64,000 bases of DNA from Ulva prolifera (GCA_023078555.1 CM041202.1:310001-374000), one strand, 5' to 3'; positions 24,765-36,583 are shown, counted from the first letter of the stretch. Numbers and translations: made by a program. The notes: a model not told the origin generated them from the sequence alone.

Positions 24765-27064
24765 GTTTTCAACAAACGTATGTCACTGTTGTGTCCTAGT
24801 TCCTACCGTTGTTGCCCGCCATGGCCGCGGTCTTGCCCGCTCGATACGCAGGCATGTAGTGCTGACTATTGCACGCAACAAGAACCTGTGCTTCAACATC
24901 ACCTTGCAGGTGCTTCCGCTTTTGGGAGCTGAGCTGACCACTCCTTCACTCCTGCAGGGATCCTGCTTGATCAGAACTCCCGCAACGTACTGTCAGGTGC
25001 ATGATGCGCCCCTTCCCAGGAGACACAACGATCGCTTCCGCAAGGATGCGCTGGCCCGAAACCGGAGCCATGACATTAGCACACTCTACGACTGACGTTG
25101 CCCTTTGTATTCCGTGTGGGTGTTGCTGTCCTCAAGCCAAGGAACAGAATCTGTACACTGTCCGCCTCATGGTGGGAAGCTAGCTCTTGATTTCGTCGGG
25201 TGTAACATTGCGAGTTCGCCGCATCTGCGCATAGGAATGCAGAATGCTCCGATTTCTGTGACTGAGGGTATTCGTGATTGATCACATATGCACCAGAAGC
25301 AGTATTCGGCCATGGCCATCAGGCGCGTCGTCGCACGACGGGCTGTCTCAAGTTCTGATGTTGCTGCCGCTGATCTGTAGCATTCGACTTTCGAGAATTT
25401 GTAGTGTGATTCTGACTGCATCGCAAAGTGCAGGGAGACATCTGCTTCTCCAGGCAATCAGTCCTGGCGTGCTGCTGTAACGCGAGTGACACACATTCGT
25501 TTTCTAGTTCTGAGTTTTGCCGACACGACAAGACCCCGCATTGTCCTGGCGCAGCACGCAGTCAAAGAAGCCTCGTTGTCAACACCCCCCCTGGGCGCAC
25601 AGCCTTTGCAGGGTCCCCGCACGGTGATGCGCTGCACCAGATGCAAGCAACACTCCTGCTGCATGCTGCACTCGGCCCAAGCGTGGCCGCATGCTCACCA
25701 GCAGAGCAGATCAGGCCGGCGCACCGGCTGTTTATCTCTGCCAGTAGATCAGGTCGAGTTCCACCAAGGGAGGGCGGGCCATCGTGATACATGCTTGCTG
25801 CATATGGCATCTGGAACTCGATCGCATCCACGCTGTGTGGCGTCTGACCCTCTGTACAAGTTGCGGCGAAAGGTCCTACTGTGCACAATGCGGTTTATCG
25901 CTTTCCTGAAGCCGCCGAGGGACAAACAGAATTAATCGGAGAGCAACTACACGATCTACCGCCGCTCGTGCGCATGGCACTTTAGTTGCTACACGTCCAC
26001 TGACCATCTGCAACACCAGTGAGGATCCAGTGTGGACAAAGACCTCAGCCGTTTGACTTCAGTGCCTGCACTCCTACACGCCATCGGGATCCAGAGCTGC
26101 ATCCAACGCCGGGGGCATATTCCTGCACCACTGGATGGCTATTGAGGTCTTGCGACCCGCTCCGCTTGCGAAGGGGCAGCAGCGCTCAGATGGAGGGCCT
26201 CCAGGGCACAGCCATTGCTGCACATGCATGAATGCTCGAGTACTCATTCAGAACCGGCTGAGGATTCGAGTCGCGGGTACCGTACTTCATTAAAAGCATT
26301 GACATGTAACGCGTAACGCTGGGTTTTGTAGGTACTCAGCTAGGCATAGTTGATCATGATCCGATCGGCGCGACACAGCAACCAAAGACTGGAAGTTTTA
26401 GACCTAGACCCACGTGCACGTAACGCTGGCCTAGATGTCCCTGCTTTTTATTTAGTACGGTATTCTGAATGGGATCACAGAGTGCAGAGATGGGCCAATG
26501 TGCACTCACAGGACAAGCATCATAACTACAAATGATGCCTACATACAAATGATGCCTGAGCGAAAATGTCAAACGGGCCCCCTCATCTGAGCATGCGTCA
26601 CCTTGCGGCTGTCCCCCCGCGGCCCAAACATCGGTGGGGAGAGGCTGTCACAAACAGATTCAGGTGCTGTATAGTAAAGTTATCTTTAATTCACCGAGCC
26701 GTATCCTGAAAGGACATTGACACCTCTGAAATAACGGGACCAATTATGCCGCCTGTAGTCCATTGCCCCTGCCAGTACATCATGTCTTGTTGTTCTTGGG
26801 TATGAGGCAGCTTCGTGCTCACCCCCGTGTTTGCAGGGCATCTGATTGAGTCAATGCTTTACAATCTGCTTCTTCTGACACCAAGGCGCAATGAGGGGCA
26901 TGCCTGGATCCAGCTAGCAGCTCGCGGGGTGTCTACTCTGCCACACAATATTACTAGTATAAGGCGAGCTGTATTTTTGTGCCGTCTTGAGGAAAGCAGT
27001 ACGTCCATGGTCACTGAAGCTTCAGTCATGAAGGGGTGTCTTGGTGCTGTGAAGTATGGGCCGC
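24765..27064. other. gap, no gene assigned
   Basis: Short frames on both strands without domains. It contains dispersed repeat copy 2 at about 26.66-26.76 kb. Confidence 0.4.
26664..26757 (+). repeat. dispersed repeat, copy 2
   Basis: Same block order as copy 1: AGTAAAGTTATCTTTAATTC, CGAGCCGTATCCTGAAAGGA, CATTGACACCTCTGAAATAA, CGGGACCA and TATGCCG. The A+T-rich first block is more diverged than in copy 1. Confidence 0.7.
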
Positions 27065-27460
27065 TCACGTTGGCACTAGCGCCGCGCTTCGCGTGTCCAT
27101 GAACTGGGGATGAGAAATATCTGGCTGCCATACCAGGTGCGATAATCGTAGATGCCATATATAGGCATCCAGCGTCTCATCATCATCTAGCGCCAAGCCC
27201 TCACAAGTGAGCACCTGGTCGTCGGGCGGCGGTCCGCGCTGCTCATGGATCTTTGCCTTAACGTAGCGGATGGTGTCAAGCCCGTGTATGCTGAGAGGGT
27301 ATGCTCTGCCATCCCATGCCTCGATGATAATCCGACGGTCGTCGACCACTGGCAGTGGATGCAGTTCTGGGTATGGTCCGGGGCCCCACACCCTGACCCG
27401 ACGGGGGCGCCGCCACGATGGTGTACTCGTTGCAGCATCCTGAGGGCACCGCCGCTGCTT
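27065..27460 (-). CDS. ubiquitin-like domain exon, copy 3
   Basis: The frame is open from about 27460 (a GCGGTGCCCTCAG acceptor lies just before GATGCTGCA) to the TGA at 27065. After a Pro/Arg-rich lead (SWRRPRRVRVWGPGPYP) comes a ubiquitin-like fold: RRIIIEAWDGRAYPLSIHG, DTIRYVKAKIHEQRG, PPPDDQVLTCEGLALDDDET. The KAKI, PPDxQ and D.ETL positions match ubiquitin. The C-terminal strand is degenerate (HLRLSHLVWQ) and no diglycine tail exists. There is no in-frame ATG, so it must be a 3' exon or a remnant. The upstream Cys-containing exon found with the other two copies was not found here. Confidence 0.6.
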   Translation of the reverse strand, partial: KQRRCPQDAATSTPSWRRPRRVRVWGPGPYPELHPLPVVDDRRIIIEAWDGRAYPLSIHGLDTIRYVKAKIHEQRGPPPDDQVLTCEGLALDDDETLDAYIWHLRLSHLVWQPDISHPQFMDTRSAALVPT

Positions 27461-28199
27461 CTGAGATGTGCCTGCACAATATGCCGGCCCTTGGTGTGGT
27501 GTTGCCGGGTCAATTTAAAGCTTGTGTAACGAAGTGAGCGCAGAGCATGCATGAATTCATGATTCATCCTTAAGGAACAGAGCTCTAGAAGTCAGACCAA
27601 TGTAGCACATAGCATCACTGCGGACTCGAGGCGATGGTTCGCTGTGAATACTGAGGCGGCTCCTACAGGTATATGTAATCATGCATACATAGGTGCTCAG
27701 GCACTCAGCGGCTATGAGTACAGCCGAGACAGCTGCAGGCTGTGATTTGAGACAGGCACCACTTGGGACTGCTAAGAAGTGCCGTTCTCAATCATGTCGA
27801 CTCCTGCGCAGGAGCTTGTCATAGGTCTTGCGTTACACAGCATGACACAGAAGAGGCAGGTAGCACAGCAGGATCCGCACAGTCGCTCCGTCACATCAAC
27901 ACTGCCCCATGGCCAGCACATTCCAACAGCACCCCAACCACTCTGGCGCACCTGGCCCAGAGCATGGCACCCGCACAACATGCTTAGGACAGACAACACG
28001 CCTCAAGCGCCGTGGGGGCCGCCTCGCGAATACGACCCGGCTGTGGAGCACACAGCGCTTCGCGGCCGGTGCAGCACCACTGTTATGACTCATCTGGCAA
28101 CGGCTCAGGCCGAGCATGCCCTCGTGCCCCCCCGCAATGGAGGCAGGGAGGGCTGCGGCACCTTACCGAGGGAGACGCATACACGGCACGCCAGTGACT

Positions 28200-28560
28200 G
28201 TCGCCAGCAGTTGGTGGAGCTGTGCGTGCTGTGCGTGCTGGCTGCTAGTGGCGAGCGCGGCCTGCCGCCCTGGTGGGGGTGCTCGACCGTCTCCTCCAGC
28301 CGTGGAGTGCTCTGCCGCCGCGATGACGCCGGCCCTGCCGTTGCTGGCGGATGGGCGCCGAGCGTCACGGTCCAGCTGCGCCTGCCGCAGCTGCAGCGCA
28401 AGCTCAGCTTGCCCCGAGGCGATGCTGTGACATGGCCTCCCAATTGGCTGAAGCCGTGGCGGTGCACACACCCCCGGCGGGCCGCGGCCACCCTCCAGCA
28501 TCCCGGCCCGACGCCGTGCCCTGCCTTGCAAGCTCCCGGGAACATGATGCGTTGTGGCAC
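28200..28560 (-). other. G+C-rich possible exon, unassigned
   Basis: The stretch is G+C-rich like exons in this window. The minus-strand frame reads a plausible helix (SGQAELALQLRQAQLDRDAR, then SNGRAGVIAAAEH), and a 354-codon frame lies on the other strand. Neither has a recognisable domain, so I cannot choose a strand with confidence. Confidence 0.25.
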
Positions 28561-28989
28561 TGAGAAGCGGGCACGTCTGTCGACAGCTGGTGAGCATGCA
28601 TGCTATGCATGCATAGTCTGCCGGTGCAGGCCTGGGGGGGGCGGGTGTATGCCCGTGTTGCCTCTGCTTTACCGTGTTGGTGAGCTGCAGGCATCGCTGC
28701 TGGGCTGTGATCATTCGCCGATATGGAGTCAGCGGGGACTGAGCTCAGTGCAATATGCCGCATGCATGCAGGAAAGACGCCATTTAGACGTAGCTGTACT
28801 TATGGTGAGTTGGACAGGTGTGGGCGGCATGCTCTGCGTCTAATCGAGCTGTGGTGCATGGAAAGCACAGGCATGCGAAGGGATCGATCATGCCCTCCTG
28901 AGGTTACATTGGCGTTCCTTTGATGCTGTGACTCATCTGGGTTTCGGGGGCTCGGTCTCAGCACATTGTGACGCACAACTCAGGCCAAA

Positions 28990-30101
28990 TCAAGCAGTTC
29001 CAACGAGATTGATCGTGCTGTTGTGTCCCACATCGTAGAACGCCAGTGCCCTGCCATCTTGCAGGTCCTGGCCCGAGTAAAGGAGCCTCTGCTGATCCAC
29101 TGGGACTCCTTCTCGATCCCGTAGCTCCGCCTTGACATCGTCAACGAGAGTGCATGAGTCCACACTAAGAGCAATCGAATCTCCGGTCAACAGTAAGACG
29201 TGGATGCACTTCAGTGGCTCTGGTGTGCGCCGCCGCACACCGCCAGCCTGCGTCCCATGGTCACTCCGATGGGGGTGTCGCAGTAGGGCGTGGTGTGTAG
29301 TCACCTCTGATGCCTGCTGTAGTTCGGTTTGTACACCTGCGCCACATACAGATCTGAGCGTGGAAGACCTTGGCACAGATCTGCTGGACAAGAGGCACTG
29401 CTGTGTGTGTACATCATGTACAGAACACCTGGCATGTGATGTAATGGTTGTCACCACGGAGTCACTGTTACGCTATGGCCATGGTGCACCGAGGTCATCA
29501 TTGGTGGCAGGGCTGGAGCTGATCAGGCCAGAGTTAGTGTTACTCCATGATTTATGCATGAACCAGGTTGCAAAACAGGAAGACCGACACAGAAGCCCCT
29601 TGACAATGCGGCAAGGTAAAATTACTAGAGGCCACGTTTAGGTATGCATACCTATGCAATGCTCCGATCCGCTCCACCCATGATCGGCAGCTGCAGTAGA
29701 GTGCTGCTGTCCTTCATTCTGCACCCAACTAGCCCCCATCAATTTGAGGACACATCTTTTGACATTTTCGTATGACTGACTTGCGGGGGAACACACTCGC
29801 CATTCGCGCTTCATCACATACGCTCCCAGCCACTTCCGTGCGTCCGCATCAATGACCGACAGACCACGCTTGCCTTTGCAACACCGCCTGCCACATTCGA
29901 GATCAGCTAGAGCGAAGCACAGATTGCGAATTTCGTTGTCATTGATCTCACCAGGTCTCTTCAACGCCCCGGATACAGCAGGCACGACCGCTTCGTGCAG
30001 CTGTGCCGCAGTCAACGGCTCCCGAGCAATTAATGAGCCGCAGCAACGTCTTCAATACACTCATTGAGCCTGATGCTGGTGGTCAGCGGGCTTTCGGCCA
30101 T
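28990..30101 (-). pseudogene. Cys-domain plus ubiquitin-like gene, copy 1 (frameshifted)
   Basis: Exon 1 starts ATG at 30101 (MAESPLTTSIRLNECIEDV). Near 30030 one base is missing relative to copy 2 (A-A-H then I-A-R-E-P-L out of frame). After that the frame continues DNEIRNLCFALADLECGRRC, then IDADARKWLGAYVMKREWR and YENVKRCVLKLM, over half identical to copy 2. The second exon ends at 28990 and encodes a ubiquitin-like domain: CIHVLLLTGDSIALSVDS, then DDVKAELRDREGVPVDQQRL, GQDLQDGRALAFYDVG, ending NLVGTA without the LRLRGG tail. The missing base and the truncated tail point to a pseudogene or a non-conjugated product. Order and strand match copy 2. Confidence 0.6.
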
Positions 30102-31993
30102 TTTGTCGACACAGCGCTAGCGCGCAATCCAGAGCTGAGGAGCTCCAGAGCTCAGCTCACATGGCGGGGCGTCCCGGACTAGGCAAAGGTGCAGTGAGAA
30201 ACGAACAACTGACAGTGCAGAGTATATAGTAGACGCAATCGAGTGAGTGGCCAAAGATTTGCTACCTGCCTCTCCCACCTTGTCCTTGTGACACCGTGGC
30301 GACATCGATGTCCGCACGCGCCTCGGGAGGGCGCACGCCCAGCATAGGAACGCCGCACACGCAAGCCGCGGCCGTCGATTCACTGAGGGCATCACCTAGA
30401 CACATCAGCCTGCAATACCCCAGCGGCCGTCGATTCACTCAGGACATCGCCTAGACACATCAGCCTGCAATATCAAACACCCCTGCATACCGGGTCTGCA
30501 TACCCGGTTGCACACACGCATGCACACGTAGCATGCCGCAGCATGCCGCTACAGACTGCAGCCTGCAACAGTCTGCAGCCCGCTGGGCGCTATCTCCTGT
30601 TGCCCTGAGCCGCATGGCTGCCCGGCTCTGCTCAGCACGTGGTGTGGCTGTTGGCTAAATGGCCTGTGGTTGTCGCACCCTGGCCAGCACAGCCCTGATA
30701 GGTGCAGGCTTTGGAGGGCCCGGGAGGACTGCGCGGCGGTGAGACTGCTGCGTCGCAGATATGTGCACGTGCCGCGTGGAGCTGGCTGGGGCCCCAGCCC
30801 ATGAGGGTGTGAGGGCTGCAGCCTCCTGTGATTGGGAGGCCCGGCCGGGCGGTCTCGTGTTGAACTCCTCAGGCGCGGCTGAGGTGTCAGCTTTCGTGGG
30901 TGTGCGTGTGGACATGCGTACACGGCATACACGAACATGAATATCACACACAACATGCGCATGGTGTGTGTGACATTTATGTCCGTGTGTGCGGAGTGCG
31001 GAGCCGTATGGTCGGGGCCGGTGTGAGGCAGTTGCTTGTTCTGTGAGGGCTGCGGCCAGTGGCTTGGGTGTACTTCTGTTGTGCTGAGTTGCTCAGCCCG
31101 TTCCTGAGCTGCTCGCTGTGCGTGCGGTGCTATAGTATACATGCATCTCCGTGTGTGTCTTTGTATGTTCCACGCAAGCACACAGATTCCAACATCAAAC
31201 CCTAGGCGTACAGGCCTGCCCCGGAGCCGCATTTAAGCAGGCGCATCGCACATGTGGCCTCTGCAGGGCGCCCCTGGCCCACGAGCATCACACAGCTGTT
31301 CAGCGAGACGCGGCTGAGAGTCAGCGGTGGCTTCAATGCGGAGGGGCATCCGGAGGCTTTCGCGTGCAATACGTGCGCCCAGGGTGCCATGACCAGTGCG
31401 AGAGATTTGTGATGAAAAAAGGGTCGGTGGAGCAGCTGGGGGGCAAACACGTCAGGGAGATTCAGGCCGGCTGCTCTGGCGGCCGGGGCCGCGATCGTGC
31501 GCAAACACCAGCCACAGAGCTCTACCTGTCCGACCAGCTGCCACCGGCCAATGTCATCAAGTGCACCCAAAGGCGATTCCCCACCCGGCCGCCGATATGC
31601 ATGGGGACATGATGCCGGGTGACAGCCACGAACCCTCAGGGTTGACATGCATATCGGCGTATCTTGTGCACCCGTTTACGCACGTGCACCTGCAGCGCCC
31701 GGAATATTCATTCTTGTATACTATAGTCCCCATGCACGGCCGGCGCTGCAGTGGGTGTTGCTCTGGCGCCCGTCTGTTTGCTGGGCTGGCCGCGTGTGCT
31801 GTGGCTACTGTGAGCTCACGAGTGGCTGAAGGGTGGGATGCACGCTTACAGGGTGCCACAGGCTGTTTTGGGAGTGTGCATCAAAGGCACATTCACGGAG
31901 GCGTGTGGCACTGCAGGGTCCGCGCGTATTGCCGGGACCGGTACACAGCGCACCCAAGCCACATACATCATCCCACGCAAAACAATGCAAAGG
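30102..31993. other. gap with tandem duplication, no gene assigned
   Basis: Several frames of 100-230 codons overlap on both strands; none has a domain or splice support. A 55-bp-period tandem duplication lies at 30.37-30.47 kb. The stretch ends at the target duplication of the copia element. Confidence 0.4.
30368..30472. repeat. 55-bp tandem duplication
   Basis: GCGGCCGTCGATTCACT through CACATCAGCCTGCAATA occurs at 30368-30417 and again at 30423-30472 with four substitutions. Confidence 0.85.
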
Positions 31994-31998
31994 CAGGG

Positions 31999-32418
31999 TG
32001 TGGCAATATGAGCTCTGTTAGCTGCTATGATCACTAGTCATACAGTACAGACTCCTGTCAATTGCCAGTCAAAGAACTTACAGAATACCTATGCCGTGTG
32101 TCTCACCTGTGGCAATATGAGCTCTGTTAGCTGCTATGATCACTAGTCATACAGTACAGACTCCTGCACCACGTAGTACGCTCAGCACACTGTTCTCTGC
32201 TGTAGTCAGTAGACAGACACACACAAACAGCAAAGCATTCTCACCTGTCAATTGCCAGTCAAAGATGACCTGGAATTGACAGCTACGTCCTATATTCTGT
32301 GCTCTATGCAGCCGACCTACGGTCTGCCCGCAGACTCACAGCCAAATGCATGTGATCTGCTGCACTCGCGTTATAACAGCTACGACACGCTTGCACCAGG
32401 GGAGCTCTGCTTCCCACA
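31999..32418 (-). repeat. 3' LTR of the copia element
   Basis: 420 bp, TGTGG...CCACA. It contains an internal direct repeat: the first 59 bases (from TGTGGCAATATGAGCTCTG) recur about 110 bases further in, and TGTCAATTGCCAGTCAAAGA also occurs twice. Confidence 0.95.
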
Positions 32419-32430
32419 CACCCCCTCAAG
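32419..32430 (-). other. polypurine tract of the copia element
   Basis: Read on the minus strand, TTGAGGGGGTG lies directly before the 3' LTR, in the usual position of the plus-strand primer. The polyprotein stop is only about eight bases away. Confidence 0.7.
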
Positions 32431-35400
32431 CGCTGTCGCTTGGAGATTCAACCAGAAAACCAGCCACTGCCTTTCCTAGCGCTGGACCAGCCAAAGCCTT
32501 GGTCAGCATATCAGCCTTCTGCTCAGCTGTTGGCACAAACTGGACATCAATCTCCTGTCGCATAAATCTGTTCCTAATGAAGTGATACTGGATGTCAATG
32601 TGCTTGCTCCTTCCTGGAGCACCAGCAGTCCTCTGCTTCATCAGATGCAAAGCACTCTGATTGTCACAATAAACAGTCATCCGCTCAACACGACCATAGA
32701 TATCACCCAGCAACTTCCTCATCCACAGTGCTTCTTTCACTGCCATGGCTGCTGACATATACTCAGCCTCTGCGGTGGACGTGGCCACCACTGTCTGCAA
32801 CTTGGCACTCCACATCACTGGGCACCCATGCATCATCAACATCATACCCGATGTACTCTTTCGATTGTCGAGATCCCCAGCCAGATCTGCATCAGAATAC
32901 AGCTTCAATGCCTCATCTCTGATTACCCCGAGCTCCTTGAAGTCTGCTTCTGTGAAGGTCTTCACCCCTTTCATCTTGTCTTCTGGGTCGAATCTGAACA
33001 TCAGCCCATGATTCCATGTACCTCTCAAGTACCTCAGAACTCTCTTCATGGCCTGGAAATGCACATCCGTCGGCTTTGCCATGAATCGACTCAGCACGCC
33101 CACTGGATACGCCAGATCTGGTCTCGTATGAGTGGACAGGTACAGCAATGCACCCACTGTCTCTCCGTACGCCGCCTTCCTTGGGTCATCATCCTTCAGC
33201 TCCACTCCTGTGGTCTTCGTCATCATGTGCCTGGTCTCCATCGGAGTCGCCTTCGGCTTGCAATCCCACATGCTGGCCCTCTGTAGCACATTCTTGGCAT
33301 ACTGAGGCTGCTTCAATAGCAGACCTTCTCCAGCCACTTCTTCAACTTCTTGCCCCAGAAAGAAATGCAGCGGTCCCAGATCCTTCACCTCAAAATGCTT
33401 GCCCAGCATCTCCAGAATCTTCTTCTCTTCACCTTCTTCTGCAAGGATCGCAGAATCATCTACATGCACCAGCACATATGACTTGCTCCTGCCTTCACCT
33501 CTGATGAACAGACATGGGTCATTCTCTGACACTGTGAATCCTTCTGACATCATCGCCTTGGTGAGAGTTTCATTCCAGGCTCTCGGAGCCTGCTTCAGTC
33601 CGTACAGCGCCTTGCGAAGCTTCCAGACTCCTCCACCGAACTCCTCAGGTAGGCGGACATGCACCACCTCGTCAAGGTCGCTGTGAAGGAATGCACACTT
33701 CACATCCACCTGCCGGAGCTTCAGCCGCGGATTAGCTGCCTTCATAGCCAGCATCATCCTGAATGTTGCTCTCTGCGCTGTGGGCGCAAACACTTCTCCC
33801 ACATCGTCCTTCCCCTGAAGATTCCCCAGCACCACCAAACGATACTTGTACCGCTCCAGGTTGCCCTTGGCATCAAACTTCAGGTCGCACACGCCCTTCG
33901 CCGGCAGTGCTCTCTCTCCTGGAGGTAATTCACACACTTCAAATACCCCCTTGGCCAGAATCGACGCATACTCGTCGTTCTTCGCTTGCTCCCACTCAGC
34001 AGCATCTGGCCTTGTCATCGCCTCTTTGTACGACCGGGGCGGCACCAGCAAGTCCTCCGCCGGCTGCTCACCCTTTGCCATAAACAAATGTGCTTGATAC
34101 GGCAGATTCGGTGCATGCCTCACACGCTGCGGGTAGCGGCCCGGCGCAGCCTGGTCCTCACCCCCGGCTTCCGCATCTGGCGCACCCCCCGGCTCTGCGT
34201 CCGGGTCCGAATCGCTGCCGTCATCATCAGCATCTGCGTCCTCAGCCTCCATGGCCGCGTAGGCATAATCCGCCTCATTCACCCAGTCTTCATCTGGGTC
34301 CTCTGCGTCGTCATTCAGCGACCACGCCACAGACTCGTCATCCAGCATCGCATCGTCCTCTTCCGGCCGCTGCTCTGGAACGTCCAGCATGAGATCATGA
34401 TACACCGACGCTGCCTCCTGGCTCGCCGACGCGCATGTCTCCATTGCTGGCATGACTCTGTCCTCCTGGAAGGACACGTTCGCACTCTCCTTCAGCTTGA
34501 ACTCGCCGTTCACGTGCTGCACCAGCCTGTATGCCTTCGAGTGCCTTGCGTAGCCCACGAAGATGACCTCCTCGCTGACTGCGTCCAGCTTGTCCCTCAG
34601 CTTCGATGGCACGAACAGCGTCGCCTTGCAGCCGAACACCCGCAGATGCGAGATGTCCGGGCGCACCCCCCAGAACTTCTCATAAGGCGTCACCACCTGT
34701 CCCTTGACAGGAATTCTGTTGCGCGTGTACGCCGCAGTGTCCAGACCAAAAGTCCAGAAACACTTCAGCATCATTGCGTCGAGCAGCATTGCTCGCATGC
34801 GCTCTAGCACTGTCCTGTTGTACCGCTCTGCTCGCCCGTTCTGCTTCGGCGTGCGTGGCGCGCTCAGTTGCCGCACCACCCCGTTCCGCCGGCACCACCG
34901 TTTCAGCGCACCCATGTACTCTGTACCATGGTCAGTACGCAGCACCTTCAGCTTGTGCTCTGTCTGCCGCTCCCATTCGGTCAGCCGTTCAATCACCGCT
35001 GGCGCCACATCCGACTTGTTCTTCACACAAATCACTTCTGCGTAGCTGCTGTAGTCGTCCAGGAGCGTGACTGCATACCGCTCATCACGGAACCCCGCAA
35101 CGGGAAACGGTCCCATCACATCACTGTGGACCAGCTCCATTGGCTTCTCAGCCCTGGACGAAGACCGTGCATAGTGCTCCTCGCACTGCTTGGCTCGTGG
35201 ACAGATCTCACACAACGGCGCATGCTTCTCTGGCCAGTTCACCCGGCCCATGCCATCTACCGCCTTCTCCACCTTGTAGAGATTGTCCATCCCGACATGC
35301 CCGAACCGTCTGTGCCACACCTCAGCATCTACTGCCACGTTTGCAAAAGCAGTCGGCATCGGCACGTCTGTGGGAATCACCTGACAGTCCATGAGGTACA

Positions 35401-36583
35401 GGCCATCTTGCTTGGTACCCCTCAGCAGCACTGTGTCATCAGCGTCCTTCACCTCCAGCGTCTGTCCCTTCCCGTGATATGACCCCCCCTGGTCCGTCAC
35501 GTAAGCGCCAGACATCAGGTTCATATGCATGGTGGGCACGCACAGAGCCTCCAGCAGCTTCACCTGCCCGCCAGGAGCGCTGAGCACCACTGTGCCCGCA
35601 CAGGCCACCACATGCTCTTCATTTCCTCCCATCTTCACGACCTCCACTGGCGTGGAACGCTTGTCATGAAGCATACTGAGGTCTGAGACGTAATTATGCG
35701 TCGCCCCTGTGTCGAAGTGCACATAGTTCGATCGGTCTGACGGAACCTTCACCGTCGCCATGGCCACGCGCGCGGTCCTGACGCACAGCGCGCGACCTGC
35801 ACCCTCCTTGCTGCCCTCACCGCCGCCATCCCTCCGGTTGGCCCACTGCAGCTTCTTGCCAGCAGCCATATCGTCCTGCTTCTTGGTGCACTCAAAATGT
35901 TTGTGCCCCTCCTTGCCGCAGTAATGGCACTTCAGTGGCCCGCGAGCCTTGTTCCGCTCCCTCTTCGCCACTGCTGCAGCCGCTCGCGCAGCTGCACCCC
36001 TGTCGGGCAGGATCGCCGCCAGGTCCCTCAGCTGATTACACAGCTGGTCCAGACCCGCGCCTTGACTCATCGCCACCCCCAGTTGTACTCCCACAACATT
36101 CGCCAGGGCAGGCCTGAGCCCCTTCACAAACTGGTTGGTCAACACTGGCATTGATGTCTCCATGTCTGCCTCTACGAAATCATCTCTGATTTCCTTCACA
36201 CGGTCTATGTACCGCTGTACAGAGTCGTCGCCTTGCTGCAGCTCAGTCGCCTTACGCAGCATCTGCGGCCTTCGGACAGCTAGTCCTCCTCTGTAGTCAT
36301 CGTGCAGCGCGTCCCATGCTGCCTTCGCAGTCCGCGCACGCGTCACGATCGCCTGTAATGCACCCTTAGTGTGCATCTTCAGGTATGCCCTCACCTTCCT
36401 ATCACGGGTGAGCGCAGCCTCCACGGCTGCTTGTTCAGCTTCATCAGCTGCTTGTCCTGGTTCCTCATACAGCACGTCGTCCAGATTTTTCAGGACCAAG
36501 ATTGACTCCATTTGCCCGAACCAGTGACGGAAGTTTCCTTCGCGTGTTAGCACCTCGACTTTCGTCGATATCCCGTCAGCCAT
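32426..36583 (-). CDS. copia Gag-Pol polyprotein
   Basis: About 1385 residues from the ATG at 36583 (MADGISTKVEVLTREGNF) to 32426, uninterrupted. Domains in order: Gag (UBN2 type), about residues 1-215; zinc knuckle CHYCGKEGHKHFEC near 220; aspartic protease HFDTGATHNYVSD near 290; GAG-pre-integrase WHRRFGHVGMDNLYK near 420 with LCEICPRAKQC; integrase core with HSDVMG, DHGTEYMG and NGRAERYNR (D, D, E) near 485-585; acidic linker near 740-840; reverse transcriptase with VDVKCAFLHSDL, YGLKQAPRAWN and YVLVHVDDSAIL near 955-1040; RNase H with LYSDADLAGD, STAEAEYMS and YCDNQSALHL near 1230-1310. All catalytic residues I can identify are present. HVDD replaces the commoner YVDD, a variant typical of copia elements. 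It makes particles, cDNA and integrase for its own transposition. Confidence 0.96.
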   Translation of the reverse strand: MADGISTKVEVLTREGNFRHWFGQMESILVLKNLDDVLYEEPGQAADEAEQAAVEAALTRDRKVRAYLKMHTKGALQAIVTRARTAKAAWDALHDDYRGGLAVRRPQMLRKATELQQGDDSVQRYIDRVKEIRDDFVEADMETSMPVLTNQFVKGLRPALANVVGVQLGVAMSQGAGLDQLCNQLRDLAAILPDRGAAARAAAAVAKRERNKARGPLKCHYCGKEGHKHFECTKKQDDMAAGKKLQWANRRDGGGEGSKEGAGRALCVRTARVAMATVKVPSDRSNYVHFDTGATHNYVSDLSMLHDKRSTPVEVVKMGGNEEHVVACAGTVVLSAPGGQVKLLEALCVPTMHMNLMSGAYVTDQGGSYHGKGQTLEVKDADDTVLLRGTKQDGLYLMDCQVIPTDVPMPTAFANVAVDAEVWHRRFGHVGMDNLYKVEKAVDGMGRVNWPEKHAPLCEICPRAKQCEEHYARSSSRAEKPMELVHSDVMGPFPVAGFRDERYAVTLLDDYSSYAEVICVKNKSDVAPAVIERLTEWERQTEHKLKVLRTDHGTEYMGALKRWCRRNGVVRQLSAPRTPKQNGRAERYNRTVLERMRAMLLDAMMLKCFWTFGLDTAAYTRNRIPVKGQVVTPYEKFWGVRPDISHLRVFGCKATLFVPSKLRDKLDAVSEEVIFVGYARHSKAYRLVQHVNGEFKLKESANVSFQEDRVMPAMETCASASQEAASVYHDLMLDVPEQRPEEDDAMLDDESVAWSLNDDAEDPDEDWVNEADYAYAAMEAEDADADDDGSDSDPDAEPGGAPDAEAGGEDQAAPGRYPQRVRHAPNLPYQAHLFMAKGEQPAEDLLVPPRSYKEAMTRPDAAEWEQAKNDEYASILAKGVFEVCELPPGERALPAKGVCDLKFDAKGNLERYKYRLVVLGNLQGKDDVGEVFAPTAQRATFRMMLAMKAANPRLKLRQVDVKCAFLHSDLDEVVHVRLPEEFGGGVWKLRKALYGLKQAPRAWNETLTKAMMSEGFTVSENDPCLFIRGEGRSKSYVLVHVDDSAILAEEGEEKKILEMLGKHFEVKDLGPLHFFLGQEVEEVAGEGLLLKQPQYAKNVLQRASMWDCKPKATPMETRHMMTKTTGVELKDDDPRKAAYGETVGALLYLSTHTRPDLAYPVGVLSRFMAKPTDVHFQAMKRVLRYLRGTWNHGLMFRFDPEDKMKGVKTFTEADFKELGVIRDEALKLYSDADLAGDLDNRKSTSGMMLMMHGCPVMWSAKLQTVVATSTAEAEYMSAAMAVKEALWMRKLLGDIYGRVERMTVYCDNQSALHLMKQRTAGAPGRSKHIDIQYHFIRNRFMRQEIDVQFVPTAEQKADMLTKALAGPALGKAVAGFLVESPSDSA

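Noticed and set aside
27779-28843. 354-codon open frame on the plus strand
   Set aside because: Rich in Cys, Trp, His and Pro with no domain. It lies opposite a G+C-rich stretch that reads better on the other strand, so it is probably a chance frame.
30549-31232. 227-codon minus-strand frame
   Set aside because: No domain, His/Pro/Arg-rich low-complexity composition, no splice pattern or homologous copy.
32700-35500. Many plus-strand frames of 60-270 codons
   Set aside because: All lie opposite the intact copia polyprotein and have no domains; they are reverse-strand shadows.
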